Part shown: positions 26,219-35,181 of the stretch, one piece after another
How the letters are laid out: every line of letters begins with the position of its first letter
How positions within the stretch are numbered: position 1 is the stretch's first letter
NCBI GenBank assembly: GCA_030427085.1
Contig: JAUHXH010000004.1
Coordinates: forward strand, 473,730 to 537,729
Reading direction: 5' to 3'
Origin: Gammaproteobacteria bacterium
GTDB taxonomy: Bacteria; Pseudomonadota; Gammaproteobacteria; Pseudomonadales; Halieaceae
DNA: 64,000 nt
Position numbers and translations under genes: made by a program
Notes under the pieces: model-generated
Database searches by the model: none
Seen by the model: the letters and a program-made list of their open reading frames with translations, nothing else
What the model was told of the DNA's origin: nothing

Positions 26219-26458
26219 ATGACTGAGCCACCCGGTAATACCCCCACAGGAGCGGCGAACGATGACGAGCCGACGCCCGCCATGCGCCTGCTCGAGCTGC
26301 AGTCCCGCCACCGTGAACTGGACGCGGAAATTGCCCGACTCTACGACTATCCTTATCGGAACCAAATCCAGCTACAGCGGTTAAAAAAAGAAAAACTGCG
26401 CCTGAAGGACATCATTGAGCGTCTGAAAGACGAGTTGATTCCCGACCTCAACGCCTGA
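26219..26458 (+). CDS. DUF465/YdcH-like small coiled-coil protein
   Basis: 79 residues. After a loose N-terminus, the segment HRELDAEIARLYDYPYRNQ followed by IQLQRLKKEKLRLKDIIERL matches the DUF465 pattern (short helical hairpin, conserved LKKEKLRLKD). The function of the family is not settled. The MBL-fold gene starts 26 bases after it. No signal peptide. The start at 26219 has only a weak ribosome binding site. Confidence 0.75.
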   Translation: MTEPPGNTPTGAANDDEPTPAMRLLELQSRHRELDAEIARLYDYPYRNQIQLQRLKKEKLRLKDIIERLKDELIPDLNA

Positions 26459-26484
26459 CCCCATTTTGCACAGGAGTACCACGG

Positions 26485-27369
26485 ATGAAGATCACTACCT
26501 GCCTGCTTGTTCCTCTGTTATTTCTGACCGGCGCCCTGGCGCAGGCGGAGGAAAAGGTCCTCAAAGTCACTGTGTCGCCGATCAAGGGCAACCTGCACCT
26601 GTTGCAGGGGCAGGGCGGCAATATCGTAGCCTCTGTGGGTGACGACGGTATTCTCATCGTGGACTCGGATTATCAGGAGTATGCCCCCGCTTACCTGCAG
26701 GCGATGGAAAACCTGGGCGGTGATCATCCGGCCTTTCTGATCAACACCCACTGGCACTTCGATCACGTTGGCGGCAACGCCCAGTGGGGCGAGAAGGGCT
26801 CAATCATTGTGGCCCATCGCAATGTGCGTAACCGCATGTCCACGCGGCAGGAAATGAAGGCCTTCGACCGGGTGGTTGAGCCCAGTCCGAAACCCGCCTG
26901 GCCGATTGTGACTTTTGCCGACAGCATGGCGCTGCATTTCAATGGCGACGATATCGAGGTGCAACACTTCCCCGCCGGCCACACCGATGGCGACAGCGTG
27001 GTGTTTTTCACCGGCGAGAATGTGGTCCACATGGGGGACCATTTCTTCAAGGATCGCTTCCCCTTTGTGGATATGGGCTCGGGGGGTTCGGTACCGGGTT
27101 ACCTGGCTAACCAGGAAGCGGTACTGCAAAAGCTGGATGCCGATACGGTCGTAGTGCCGGGCCACGGAAGTCTGGCAGACCGTGATGACCTGGCGCGTAG
27201 CGCGGCGATGATCCGCGGGACCCGCGCGGAGGTCAAAGCCATGCTCGACAAGGGTATGACTGAGCAACAAATCCTGGATCAGGGGTTGGACGCCCAGTGG
27301 GCCGAGTGGGGCAGCGGTTTCATCAACGAGGAATACTGGATCCGCTTCCTGCTGGCTAGCTTCCAGTAA
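26485..27369 (+). CDS. Secreted metallo-beta-lactamase-fold hydrolase
   Basis: 294 residues. A clear signal peptide ends near LAQAEE (~residue 22). The zinc site is HWHFDHVGGN, with further ligands in FPAGHTDGDS and the C-terminal VPGHG. The form GDHFFKDRFPFVDMGSGG is seen in periplasmic MBL proteins of unknown substrate rather than in true beta-lactamases. It acts in the periplasm. A CAGGAG site precedes the start. Its last 14 bases overlap the end of the convergent ogt gene. Confidence 0.85.
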   Translation: MKITTCLLVPLLFLTGALAQAEEKVLKVTVSPIKGNLHLLQGQGGNIVASVGDDGILIVDSDYQEYAPAYLQAMENLGGDHPAFLINTHWHFDHVGGNAQWGEKGSIIVAHRNVRNRMSTRQEMKAFDRVVEPSPKPAWPIVTFADSMALHFNGDDIEVQHFPAGHTDGDSVVFFTGENVVHMGDHFFKDRFPFVDMGSGGSVPGYLANQEAVLQKLDADTVVVPGHGSLADRDDLARSAAMIRGTRAEVKAMLDKGMTEQQILDQGLDAQWAEWGSGFINEEYWIRFLLASFQ

Positions 27370-27853
27370 GCGACATCTGAGTGGGTGGGGGTGCCAGCGC
27401 CCCCTCCAGTTCCAACAGCTGCTGTTTCACCGGCAAGCCGCCTGCAAATCCCGTCAATTTACCGTTGCTGCCAATCACCCGGTGGCAGGGCACCACGATG
27501 GGTAGCGGATTGCGGCCGTTTGCCGCGCCCACCGCGCGCACCGCTCGCGGTTTGCCAATCTGGTGTGCAATGTCCCCGTAGGAACGCAGTTCGCCGTAGG
27601 GAATTTTAGCCAGTGCCTGCCACACGCTGCGTTGGAAGTCTGTGCCATCGGGCGCCAGCGGCAAATCGAACGTTTTGCGTTTGCCGGCAAAATATTCCTG
27701 CAACTGCTGCTTCGTGCTTGCCAGTACCTCATCCATCGCTGGCTGGGCAACCCGGGCACTGTAGTGATCAGGGAATTCGATAGCGACCAGGGCCTGGCCA
27801 TTGCTCAACAGGCGAATGGCTCCAATCGGTGTATTTACGATCAGCTCGTTCAT
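27356..27853 (-). CDS. ogt: Methylated-DNA-[protein]-cysteine S-methyltransferase
   Basis: 165 residues. The acceptor cysteine is Cys123 in the invariant VPCHRV, and the DNA-binding region RAVGAANGRNP and the downstream GFAGGL..K..LL.LE fit Ogt/MGMT. It removes O6-methylguanine lesions by irreversible transfer to itself. The ATG overlaps the stop of the upstream alkA/ada-type gene (ATGA), so the two repair genes are coupled. The start at 27853 is preferred over 27871 for that overlap. Confidence 0.94.
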   Translation of the reverse strand: MNELIVNTPIGAIRLLSNGQALVAIEFPDHYSARVAQPAMDEVLASTKQQLQEYFAGKRKTFDLPLAPDGTDFQRSVWQALAKIPYGELRSYGDIAHQIGKPRAVRAVGAANGRNPLPIVVPCHRVIGSNGKLTGFAGGLPVKQQLLELEGALAPPPTQMSLTGS

Positions 27854-29265
27854 GGGCTCAGGCTCCTCCACAGCAGGTTAGCGGCATAGGTTCGCCACGG
27901 CTGCCAGATCTCGGCGTGTGTCACCAGGTGTTTGCGTTCCCCACCCAGTGCTTCGAAGGCCCGTTCCAGGCCCAGGTCGCCGCGCGGGAGACAGTCAGGA
28001 TCTCCCAGACCGCGCATCGCAATCAATTCCTGCGTCCACGGACCTACACCGGGCAGGGCGGCGATATCCGCCAGAGACGGCCCCGACTCTTCCCTTGACC
28101 ACAGCTCGCAATAGGCGCGTAAGGTGGCTTTGCGCCGCCCCGGCATGGGGAATGCGTTGTCGGGAAGCCGAAGCAGTGCATCGGGCGAGGGAAAGGCCAG
28201 CGTGTTGCCATCACTGCAGGCCTCAGCCAGACGCTGGCAGACACCGCGTGCCGCGGCGATGCTGACCTGCTGGCCAATGATGGCGCGGATTCCCGCTTCG
28301 TAAGGCGTCAACTGCACCGGGGCCCTGACCCCCGGGTATTGCTCCACCAGCGAGGCAAGCAGGGAATCCGTGGACAGGGTTTGCGCAATTGCGGCGGGAT
28401 TGGCGTCCAGGTCAAACATACGTCGCACCCGTGCTACCAGCGACATCAGGCCGCGCGTATCGGGCAGATCCACTGTCAGCCGCAACGCCGATTTGTCGAG
28501 CTCAGGCGTCAGGCTGAGGGTGCCGGACTCTCCCTGCCATTCAATGCGCCGCCAGTACCCGCCGTCATCCACGCACTCCAGACCGGTGATGGCGTGTCGG
28601 GAGAAGAAGTCTGCCACACCAGCCCAGTCGTAAGGGGGGCGATAAGTCAGTAGCAGGCTGATACCGGAACCGGTGGCGCTGGCCTTGCCGCGGCGCATAT
28701 CCTGGGGGCTGCAGGCAAAGTGGTCGCGCATGGCGCTGTTGAAGCGGCGAATGCTCTTGTAGCCGGCGCCCCAGGCTACTTCGGTGACCGGCAGGTTGGT
28801 TTCGAACAGCAGTTTGCGGGCGAAAAGCAGGCGCTGGTTTTGCGCCACTGCAATGGGAGAAACGCCGAGTTCCCGCGCAAACAGTTTTCTCAGATACCGC
28901 TCACCAACGCCCAGTCGCGCAGACAATTCGGCTACGTTGCTTTCGTTCAGGGCGCCCTCTCGAATGAGCCGGAGCGCGCGTTCCACGGTAGTGGCAGTTC
29001 CCTTCCAGGCGGGGCTGTCCGGGGCTGACTCGGGGCGGCAGCGCAGGCAGGGCCGGAAGCCGCGTGCGGCGGCTTCGGCGGCGCTGCGAAAATACTGCAC
29101 GTTCGCTTCCCGTGGTGACCGTGCAGGGCAGACCGGGCGGCAATAGATCCCCGTGGTCTTTACGCCCAGGAAAAACTCGCCGTCAAAGCGCCGGTCGCGT
29201 GACAGGCGAGCTGTGCGGCAGACCTCCGGGGGAGGCAGGCTACTTAAGGTGTTTGCGTCGTTCAT
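27850..29265 (-). CDS. Ada N-terminal / AraC / AlkA fusion: methylation sensor and 3-methyladenine DNA glycosylase
   Basis: 471 residues from the ATG at 29265. Residues 1-80 form an Ada-type zinc domain with Cys42, Cys46, Cys73 and Cys76 (YCRPVCP, PCLRC), where Cys42 would take a methyl group from phosphotriesters. Then comes an AraC-like helix-turn-helix (about 85-190), an AlkA N-terminal domain, and a C-terminal HhH-GPD glycosylase with LPGVGPWTQELIAMRGL and the catalytic Asp in LPRGDLGLERAF. It probably senses alkylation, activates its operon and excises alkylated bases. It heads a two-gene operon with ogt. Confidence 0.9.
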   Translation of the reverse strand: MNDANTLSSLPPPEVCRTARLSRDRRFDGEFFLGVKTTGIYCRPVCPARSPREANVQYFRSAAEAAARGFRPCLRCRPESAPDSPAWKGTATTVERALRLIREGALNESNVAELSARLGVGERYLRKLFARELGVSPIAVAQNQRLLFARKLLFETNLPVTEVAWGAGYKSIRRFNSAMRDHFACSPQDMRRGKASATGSGISLLLTYRPPYDWAGVADFFSRHAITGLECVDDGGYWRRIEWQGESGTLSLTPELDKSALRLTVDLPDTRGLMSLVARVRRMFDLDANPAAIAQTLSTDSLLASLVEQYPGVRAPVQLTPYEAGIRAIIGQQVSIAAARGVCQRLAEACSDGNTLAFPSPDALLRLPDNAFPMPGRRKATLRAYCELWSREESGPSLADIAALPGVGPWTQELIAMRGLGDPDCLPRGDLGLERAFEALGGERKHLVTHAEIWQPWRTYAANLLWRSLSP

Positions 29266-29438
29266 GAGCTCACTATAGTAGCCTCGGGGGAAGCCAACTA
29301 GCCAAATTCGGCCCTGGATACGGTGTGCGCGATGGATAGGCGCGGGAGGTTGTTGCGTTAGCCCCTCGGTGGGCAAAGATCGAGGTGGGGTATAGACTTG
29401 AGCAAAAACCCCACGGAAAAACCTCATGGAGAGTTCCC

Positions 29439-30080
29439 ATGCGCAATCTGTTGTTGATCCTCGCCTGCAGTACCTTGCTGGGTTGCCAGTCGGCCTACTA
29501 TTCCGCTGCTGAAAGCCTCGGTATTCACAAGCGCGACATCCTGGTAGATCGGGTAGAAGAAGCTGGCGAGTCGCAGGAGGACGCCAGCGAACAGTTCCAG
29601 TCCGCGCTGGAGCAGTTTTCCGTGTTGGTGAACTTCGACGGTGGCGATCTCGAAGACGTCTACGAGGATCTCAATGACGAATACGAGGACTCCCTGGCCG
29701 CCGCGGAGGAAGTGCGCGCGCGAATCGACAGTGTAGAGAATGTTGCCGAGGCCCTGTTCGACGAGTGGGCGACCGAGATCGAGCAGTACAACAACGCTAA
29801 TTACAAGCGGGAAAGTCAGCGGCAGCTGCGGGAAACTCGTACGCGGTATAACGGGATGGTGAGCGCCATGCGCAAGGCGGAAAAGCGGATGGACCCGGTG
29901 CTCAGCTCCCTGCACGACAACGTGCTGTTTCTGAAGCACAACCTGAATGCCCGTGCGGTCGCCTCCCTTAAGACTGAGTTCAGCGACATCCAGCAGGATG
30001 TGCAGCGTCTGATCGCCGAAATGCAGAAATCCATTGATGAATCCAATGCCTTTATCGCCAGCCTCCAGCAGAGTGACTAA
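29439..30080 (+). CDS. DUF2959-family lipoprotein
   Basis: 213 residues. The signal sequence ends in a lipobox LLGC with Cys16, and an acidic, strongly helical coiled-coil body follows (SQEDASEQFQSALEQF, DLNDEYEDSLAAAEEVRARI). This matches the DUF2959 family, of unknown function. It is predicted to be attached to a membrane on the periplasmic side. A GGAGAG site precedes the start. The gene is followed after 3 bases by a sterol-desaturase-like gene, so they share a transcript. Confidence 0.8.
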   Translation: MRNLLLILACSTLLGCQSAYYSAAESLGIHKRDILVDRVEEAGESQEDASEQFQSALEQFSVLVNFDGGDLEDVYEDLNDEYEDSLAAAEEVRARIDSVENVAEALFDEWATEIEQYNNANYKRESQRQLRETRTRYNGMVSAMRKAEKRMDPVLSSLHDNVLFLKHNLNARAVASLKTEFSDIQQDVQRLIAEMQKSIDESNAFIASLQQSD

Positions 30081-30083
30081 GCG

Positions 30084-31325
30084 ATGAACCTGGTGCCCTA
30101 CGCCGTACCGTTTTTCGTGCTCGCCATGTTGGTAGAGCTCGGCTATGGCCTGTGGCGCAAGCGCAATACTTACCGCGTCAACGACGCCGTGGGCAGCCTG
30201 TTCCTGGGCGTGTTGAGCCAGATGCGCCGTTTCGTGGTGCTGGGCGTGGGCGGGCTGGTATACGCGTTTGTGGCCGATTACCTGGCCCTGTGGCAGATGG
30301 ATGCCAGCCACTGGGCTACCTGGGTAATTGCTTTTGTCGGATATGACTTCTGCTACTACTGGCTGCACCGCATGGGGCATGAGCGCAGTATTCTCTGGGC
30401 GGCTCATGTGGCCCACCACCAGAGTGAAGACTACAACCTCAGCACCGCACTGCGGCAAACCAGCAGCGGCTTCCTGCTGAGCTGGATTTTCTATCTGCCC
30501 CTGTTTTTTATGGGTGTGCCCGCGGAAGTATTTGTCACGGTCGGATCACTGAACCTGATCTACCAGTTCTGGGTTCACACCGAGCACGTCCCCAAGTTGG
30601 GCTGGTATGAGTGGATCTTCGTCACCCCCTCCAACCACCGCGTGCACCACGCCCAAAATGATGTGTATCTGGATCGCAACTACGGTGGCGTGTTTATCCT
30701 GTGGGATCGCCTGTTCGGCAGTTTTCAGGATGAACTGGATGAAGAGCCTTGTGTGTACGGCATCCGCGGGCCGCTGCGCACCTTCAACCCGGTGCCGGCA
30801 CTAACCCATATTTATGTCGACATGTTCAAGGATTGTTGGCGCACGAAAAGCTGGCGGGACAAATTCCGTGTGTGGATTGCGCGCACCGGTTGGCAGCCGG
30901 AAGACGTGGAGAAAACGCACCCGCGGAACAAGAACGACCTGTCTACCTTCCGAAAATATGATCCGCCCACGAGTAAAACGGTGGCGTGGTATGCGCTGTT
31001 TCAGTTGATCGCGGTAGTGCTGTTGGGCAACTGGATGGAAGCGACCGACACGCTGACCTACGGTACGGGCGCGCTGCTGGTGGCGTGTACCGTGTTGTCC
31101 ATGGTCACTACTGCCGGCTGGATGGAACACGTTCAGTCTTCCCGGCAGTTCGTGCTGGAAACAGTTCGCCTGACCTTGCTGGCGGGCTGCCTGGGTGTGT
31201 GGTGGTATCAGAATGCGCTGCCTTCGGAAATGCTGGCCGCGCTGGCCGCTTACGGAGTGCTAAATGTGATTTGGCTTGCCGTATTCAGCTTGCGCGCACC
31301 CCGGGAGCATTACGCCAGTCCGTGA
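30084..31325 (+). CDS. Sterol desaturase / fatty acid hydroxylase superfamily membrane protein
   Basis: 413 residues. The three histidine boxes of the di-iron site are HRMGHE, HVAHHQSE and HRVHHA, embedded between hydrophobic helices; more hydrophobic segments follow at the C-terminus. The family oxidises C-H bonds of membrane lipids; sterols are not expected here, so a fatty acid, hopanoid or carotenoid substrate is more likely, but unknown. The C-terminal ~120 residues (ALFQLIAVVLLGNW onward) form an added membrane domain. Start is 3 bases after the DUF2959 gene. Confidence 0.85.
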   Translation: MNLVPYAVPFFVLAMLVELGYGLWRKRNTYRVNDAVGSLFLGVLSQMRRFVVLGVGGLVYAFVADYLALWQMDASHWATWVIAFVGYDFCYYWLHRMGHERSILWAAHVAHHQSEDYNLSTALRQTSSGFLLSWIFYLPLFFMGVPAEVFVTVGSLNLIYQFWVHTEHVPKLGWYEWIFVTPSNHRVHHAQNDVYLDRNYGGVFILWDRLFGSFQDELDEEPCVYGIRGPLRTFNPVPALTHIYVDMFKDCWRTKSWRDKFRVWIARTGWQPEDVEKTHPRNKNDLSTFRKYDPPTSKTVAWYALFQLIAVVLLGNWMEATDTLTYGTGALLVACTVLSMVTTAGWMEHVQSSRQFVLETVRLTLLAGCLGVWWYQNALPSEMLAALAAYGVLNVIWLAVFSLRAPREHYASP

Positions 31326-31346
31326 ATCGCAGGCGGGCCGGTCTGG

Positions 31347-31889
31347 TTAGCCCAGAGTCTTCAGGGCGGCGGGCTCGAGAGTCACAGAGTGGTTGTCATC
31401 GCTGAGATACACCACACCGCCTACGATGCTCGCGTTCAGTTTGCTGTGGCGCTGCAACAGCTTTGAAGCCTCGCCAATACCGTCCCAGTCGAACTGGACG
31501 ACCTCGACTTTATCGAGCGCACTGATTGCATCGCCATTGAGTTTCCACCAGGTGGATGCGCTGCGGCCGAAGGCGTAGACCTTTACCCTGGCGGCACGGC
31601 CGCTGGCTTTGCGCAGCCTTGGTTCTTCGGGCTGGCCCACTTCAATCCACTGTTCGATTTCGCCGCTGTCGCTGTGCAGCCACAGGTCCGGCTCGTCGGC
31701 GGTGGACAAGCCTTTGGTGAAGGTGAGGCCGTCGGCACTATTGAGCAGAAACGCTATCAGGCGGGCAGTGGTTCTTTCCAGCGTCTCCGAAGGATGCTGC
31801 GCAATGGTCAGGGCCAGGCCGTCGTAGACATGCCGATCGCTGTCCGCCAGTTCTACCTGCGCCTTGTAGATGGTGGGTTTTAGCGCCAC
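31347..31889 (-). CDS. yaeQ: YaeQ family protein
   Basis: 180 residues starting at a GTG at 31889 just after the aldo/keto reductase gene. ALKPTIYKAQVELADSDRH at the N-terminus, then HPSETLERTTARLIAFLL, EPDLW and IEQWIEVGQPEEPRLRKAS, and the Tyr/Trp-rich C-terminal half match YaeQ, a PD-(D/E)XK-fold protein. The acidic pattern D..LW....G.I..WIEVGQP is the putative nuclease-like core. Function is unclear in the family. Cytosolic. The upstream reading frame continues across the reductase gene but is not used. Confidence 0.9.
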   Translation of the reverse strand: MALKPTIYKAQVELADSDRHVYDGLALTIAQHPSETLERTTARLIAFLLNSADGLTFTKGLSTADEPDLWLHSDSGEIEQWIEVGQPEEPRLRKASGRAARVKVYAFGRSASTWWKLNGDAISALDKVEVVQFDWDGIGEASKLLQRHSKLNASIVGGVVYLSDDNHSVTLEPAALKTLG

Positions 31890-31894
31890 CGCTT

Positions 31895-32815
31895 TTAAGC
31901 AGCTTCGAAGTCGGCCAGCATCTGGGCGCGTTGCCTTTCGTCCGGCAGCGGGCCAAAGTTGGCACCCACGTTGTCCGCCATGTGATGCGGTCTGGAACTG
32001 GCGGGGATGAGGCAGGTAACCGCCGGATGCCCGGCGATGAACTTGAGGAAGAACTGCCCCCAGCTGTCGCAACCGAGATCTTTTGCCACCGGCGGCAACT
32101 CTTTGTCGCGTACGCGACGGAACAGGGCGCCGCGCTGGTAGGGGCGGTTGATCAGAGTGGCAATGCCCTTGTCGCCGGCCAGCGGCAGCAGGCGCTTTTC
32201 CGCGGCGCGATTGTCGATGTTGTAGGAGAACTGCACAAAATCGATGGGCTCGTGCTTCATAATCGCTTCCACTTCCTCGTGGTAGCGCTGATGCGAGGTG
32301 GTAATGCCGATATACCGCACCTTGCCCTGCTCCTTCCAGTCGCGCAGGGTTTTCAAGTGGGTCCGCCAATCCACCAGGTTGTGGATCTGCATCAGGTCGA
32401 ACTTGTCCACGCCCATGCGGCGGGCAGACTCTTCCATCTGGCTGATGCCGGCGTCACGCCCCTCAGTCCATACTTTGGTGGCGGCAAAGGGTTTGGGGTG
32501 ATCGGGAATTCGGCTCAGCACGTCGCCCACGCGGGATTCTGCCTGGCCATACATGGGGGAGGAGTCCAGCAGGCGGCCGCCGCCGTCGAAAAAGGCCTGC
32601 ATAACCGCCGTCAGGTTGCTCAGTGAGTCCTCGCTACTGTCGGCGTCGAAAGTCCGCGACGTACCCATGCCAACAATGGGCAGCGCTTCGCCACTGGAGG
32701 GTATGGGCCGGGTGTTGATCGGACCCTCCGCCGCGTGCAGGGACAAACTGAACGGAAGTGCCTGGCTGGCCAGAAGGCCGGTAAGCGAAGACTGCAAAAA
32801 ACGGCGGCGTTGCAT
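31895..32815 (-). CDS. Aldo/keto reductase with a twin-arginine-like signal
   Basis: 306 residues. The N-terminus MQRRRFLQSSLTGLLASQAL looks like a Tat signal (RRRFLQ, then a hydrophobic stretch and cleavage near HAAEG), suggesting export in folded form. The TIM barrel carries the AKR tetrad region (LDSSPMYGQAE, TKVWTEG, and LMQIHN with the conserved His). NADPH-dependent carbonyl reduction is expected; substrate unknown. It is followed on the same strand by yaeQ after 5 bases. Confidence 0.85.
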   Translation of the reverse strand: MQRRRFLQSSLTGLLASQALPFSLSLHAAEGPINTRPIPSSGEALPIVGMGTSRTFDADSSEDSLSNLTAVMQAFFDGGGRLLDSSPMYGQAESRVGDVLSRIPDHPKPFAATKVWTEGRDAGISQMEESARRMGVDKFDLMQIHNLVDWRTHLKTLRDWKEQGKVRYIGITTSHQRYHEEVEAIMKHEPIDFVQFSYNIDNRAAEKRLLPLAGDKGIATLINRPYQRGALFRRVRDKELPPVAKDLGCDSWGQFFLKFIAGHPAVTCLIPASSRPHHMADNVGANFGPLPDERQRAQMLADFEAA

Positions 32816-32861
32816 CGGGTTCTACTCCAGTAGCGTTGACCTGTTGGCAATCCTACACCAC

Positions 32862-34424
32862 TCAGGTGGGCTCGGTCTGCCCACCTTCGTTGGCGTGGGC
32901 GGCGAAGCCGGAACCTGCCTGGGCATAGAGATTGAACGCAGAAATCCCCATGCCCTCCAGTTCCTCCGCTTCTTCCGCAAAGCGTACGACTGCCGCAATC
33001 TTTCCTGTATAGCCAAGATCGCGCAGCAGGCGGCCTACCAGCTTGTTTTCCGGGTGGTTGGTGAGCGCCAGCATTACCAGTTCAACCTGCGACAAATCTA
33101 CCCGGTGCCAGAAGTCCGGGTCAGAAGCGTCGGCTGCGATGACCCGGCGCTGTTCCCGCCGATGGCGGCGCAGTTTGGCGTCGTTCTCGTCCACACCGAT
33201 AACGGCGGTACCGTAGCAGGGCGCCATGGACTCATAGGCACCTGTGCCGATGTTGCCCATGCCGAGGATGAACACGCGCGCACCGCTGGTGTCCGGCTGT
33301 GCCGCCCGTACCAGGGGCGTTTCAAATCGCAATAGATCTTTGCACCAACGGCGGTACAGCGGGTGAGCGTAGCGATTGAGTTGCGAGGACAAGAGGAAGC
33401 TCACCGCGATAGTGAGGGACAGGGCTGCGGTCCACTGTGGATCCACCAGTCCGATGCCCGCACCTACGGCGACCACAATCAGCCCGAACTCGCTGAAGTT
33501 GGACAGCGCCAGTGAAGACAGTAGTGCGGTGCGCGGCGGTGTGTGCAGGCGCGTCATCAGGGGGAAGTAGAGCACCGGCTTGATCACGGCAATCATCCCC
33601 AGCAGTACCGAGAGCACAATAATCTGCGGCGCTGGCCAGCCGCCGAGTCCGATGGAAAGGAAAAAGCTCACCAGGAACAGGTCCTTGAACTGCAGCAGGT
33701 TGCGCGACAGTTCCTTGGCTTTCTGATCACCGGCCAGTACGGCGCCGATAATCAACGCGCCGAGGTCACCTTTAACGCCGAGGAACTCAAACAGGGCTGC
33801 GCCGCCCAGCGCCAAAACCAGTCCGAACAAGGTGAACAGTTCACCGTGCCCGCACATCGATAGCAGGCGCAAGATAACGGATCGCAGTGGAATCAACAGC
33901 AGGAGCAGCAGCGCTTCCGGATGGGGAATCTTGCCGGAAGAAAACGCCAGGAACAGGATGGCCGCGATGTCCTGGATGATTAGAATGCCCACCGCCAGTC
34001 CGGCGTGGCGTGAAGCCATTTCGCCACGCTCCTGCATCAACTGGATCACAAACACCGTGCTTGAGAAGGTGAGCGCGAAGGCGATTAGCAGGTTGGCACC
34101 CAGGTTGAGGTCCACCGACTCCATCATGCGGTCCGCCAGCCATAGCACTCCCATGAACAGCACCTGCAGCAGCGCCATGTGAATCACTGCCGTGCCCCAC
34201 ACCTGGGTTCGCAACAGCTTCCGCGGTTCCAACTTGAGACCGATGGTGAACAGCAGCAGCGTTACCCCGATTTCCGATAATTGTGCGAGCAACTCTCCGC
34301 CCGGTGTGCCCATTTCATACAGGGCAAAGCCAGCGGCGAGGTAGCCGATGAGCGCCGGGAGCCCGACGGTGCGGGCGAGAATGCCACAGAGCAGGGCGAT
34401 GAGGATGATCAGGGGGTCAAGCAT
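32862..34424 (-). CDS. Cation:proton antiporter, KefB/YbaL-like, with RCK_N domain
   Basis: 520 residues. The N-terminal ~370 residues form about 12 membrane segments of the Na+/H+ exchanger fold (LIILIALLCGILARTVGLPALIGY, EIGVTLLLFTIGLKL). The C-terminal TrkA-N/RCK domain starts at VFILGMGNIGTGAYESM, a Rossmann motif binding NAD(H)-type nucleotide, with IGVDENDAKL. It probably exchanges K+ or Na+ for protons in the inner membrane. A regulatory TrkA-C is absent. It is divergent from the YigZ-family gene. Confidence 0.85.
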   Translation of the reverse strand: MLDPLIILIALLCGILARTVGLPALIGYLAAGFALYEMGTPGGELLAQLSEIGVTLLLFTIGLKLEPRKLLRTQVWGTAVIHMALLQVLFMGVLWLADRMMESVDLNLGANLLIAFALTFSSTVFVIQLMQERGEMASRHAGLAVGILIIQDIAAILFLAFSSGKIPHPEALLLLLLIPLRSVILRLLSMCGHGELFTLFGLVLALGGAALFEFLGVKGDLGALIIGAVLAGDQKAKELSRNLLQFKDLFLVSFFLSIGLGGWPAPQIIVLSVLLGMIAVIKPVLYFPLMTRLHTPPRTALLSSLALSNFSEFGLIVVAVGAGIGLVDPQWTAALSLTIAVSFLLSSQLNRYAHPLYRRWCKDLLRFETPLVRAAQPDTSGARVFILGMGNIGTGAYESMAPCYGTAVIGVDENDAKLRRHRREQRRVIAADASDPDFWHRVDLSQVELVMLALTNHPENKLVGRLLRDLGYTGKIAAVVRFAEEAEELEGMGISAFNLYAQAGSGFAAHANEGGQTEPT

Positions 34425-34520
34425 GCCGATTCTTCGCGGAGACTGTGTCGGGCATTATAGGGGGGAAGGGCTTCACCTGTCTGTGAGTGCCTGGCGTGAC
34501 ATAATGCGCTGGTTGTAACT

Positions 34521-35156
34521 TTGAGAGAGCTTGAGCGTTTGTCGATTCAAAAGGCTTTTCAGACTCTGGCGGCTCCCGCGGAGTTTGTCGTCGAAGAGAA
34601 ACGCAGCCGATTCCTCGCGTTTCTTTTTCCTATCGCAGACAGAGACAGCGCAGATCGGCACCTGGCAGAGCTGCGCGAACGGTTTCCCGATGCGCGCCAC
34701 CACTGCTGGGCCTATGTCATAGGCGATCCCGAGCAGGCGCAGTCGGCGGGCTTCAATGACGACGGCGAGCCATCGGGTACAGCGGGCAAACCGATGCTGA
34801 ACGTATTGCTCCAGCGCAAAGTGGGGAATGTGCAGGCGGTGGTGGTGCGCTATTTTGGCGGTACGAAACTGGGCGCAGGCGGGTTGGTTCGTGCTTATGG
34901 TGCCGCTGTGTCTGGCGCGTTGGATAACGCTGAGTTCCACACATTGCAGCCACTCAGCACTCTGGAACTGTTGCTTCCATTTGCATTGGAAGAGCGAGTA
35001 CGCAACTTTTTACACACGCAGGGCGTAACGGCGCTGCAAGCGCAGTACAGCGATAGGGTTCGACTTCGCCTGGATTGCGAATCACGCAAACTGGACGAAC
35101 TCACTAGCGGGCTGGTCGATCTGACGTCAGGGCAGATCATCGTCAGGCAGGAATGA
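34521..35156 (+). CDS. yigZ: YigZ family protein (IMPACT-like)
   Basis: 211 residues. FVVEEKRSRFLAFLFPI, DARHHCWAYVIGD, FNDDGEPSGTAGKPML and VRYFGGTKLGAGGLVRAY are typical of the IMPACT/YigZ family, with the domain of unknown function DUF1949 at the C-terminus. The bacterial role is uncertain; a link to translation or nucleic acid handling is often suggested. The start is ambiguous: a TTG at 34521 or the TTG at 34539, no ATG fits upstream. I give the longer version. Confidence 0.9.
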   Translation: MRELERLSIQKAFQTLAAPAEFVVEEKRSRFLAFLFPIADRDSADRHLAELRERFPDARHHCWAYVIGDPEQAQSAGFNDDGEPSGTAGKPMLNVLLQRKVGNVQAVVVRYFGGTKLGAGGLVRAYGAAVSGALDNAEFHTLQPLSTLELLLPFALEERVRNFLHTQGVTALQAQYSDRVRLRLDCESRKLDELTSGLVDLTSGQIIVRQE

Positions 35157-35181
35157 CAGTTCCATAGCCTCATGCTCGTCG

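Noticed and set aside
31890..32369. In-frame N-terminal extension of yaeQ to 32369
   Set aside because: It runs through the aldo/keto reductase in another frame, and the YaeQ family starts at the GTG at 31889.
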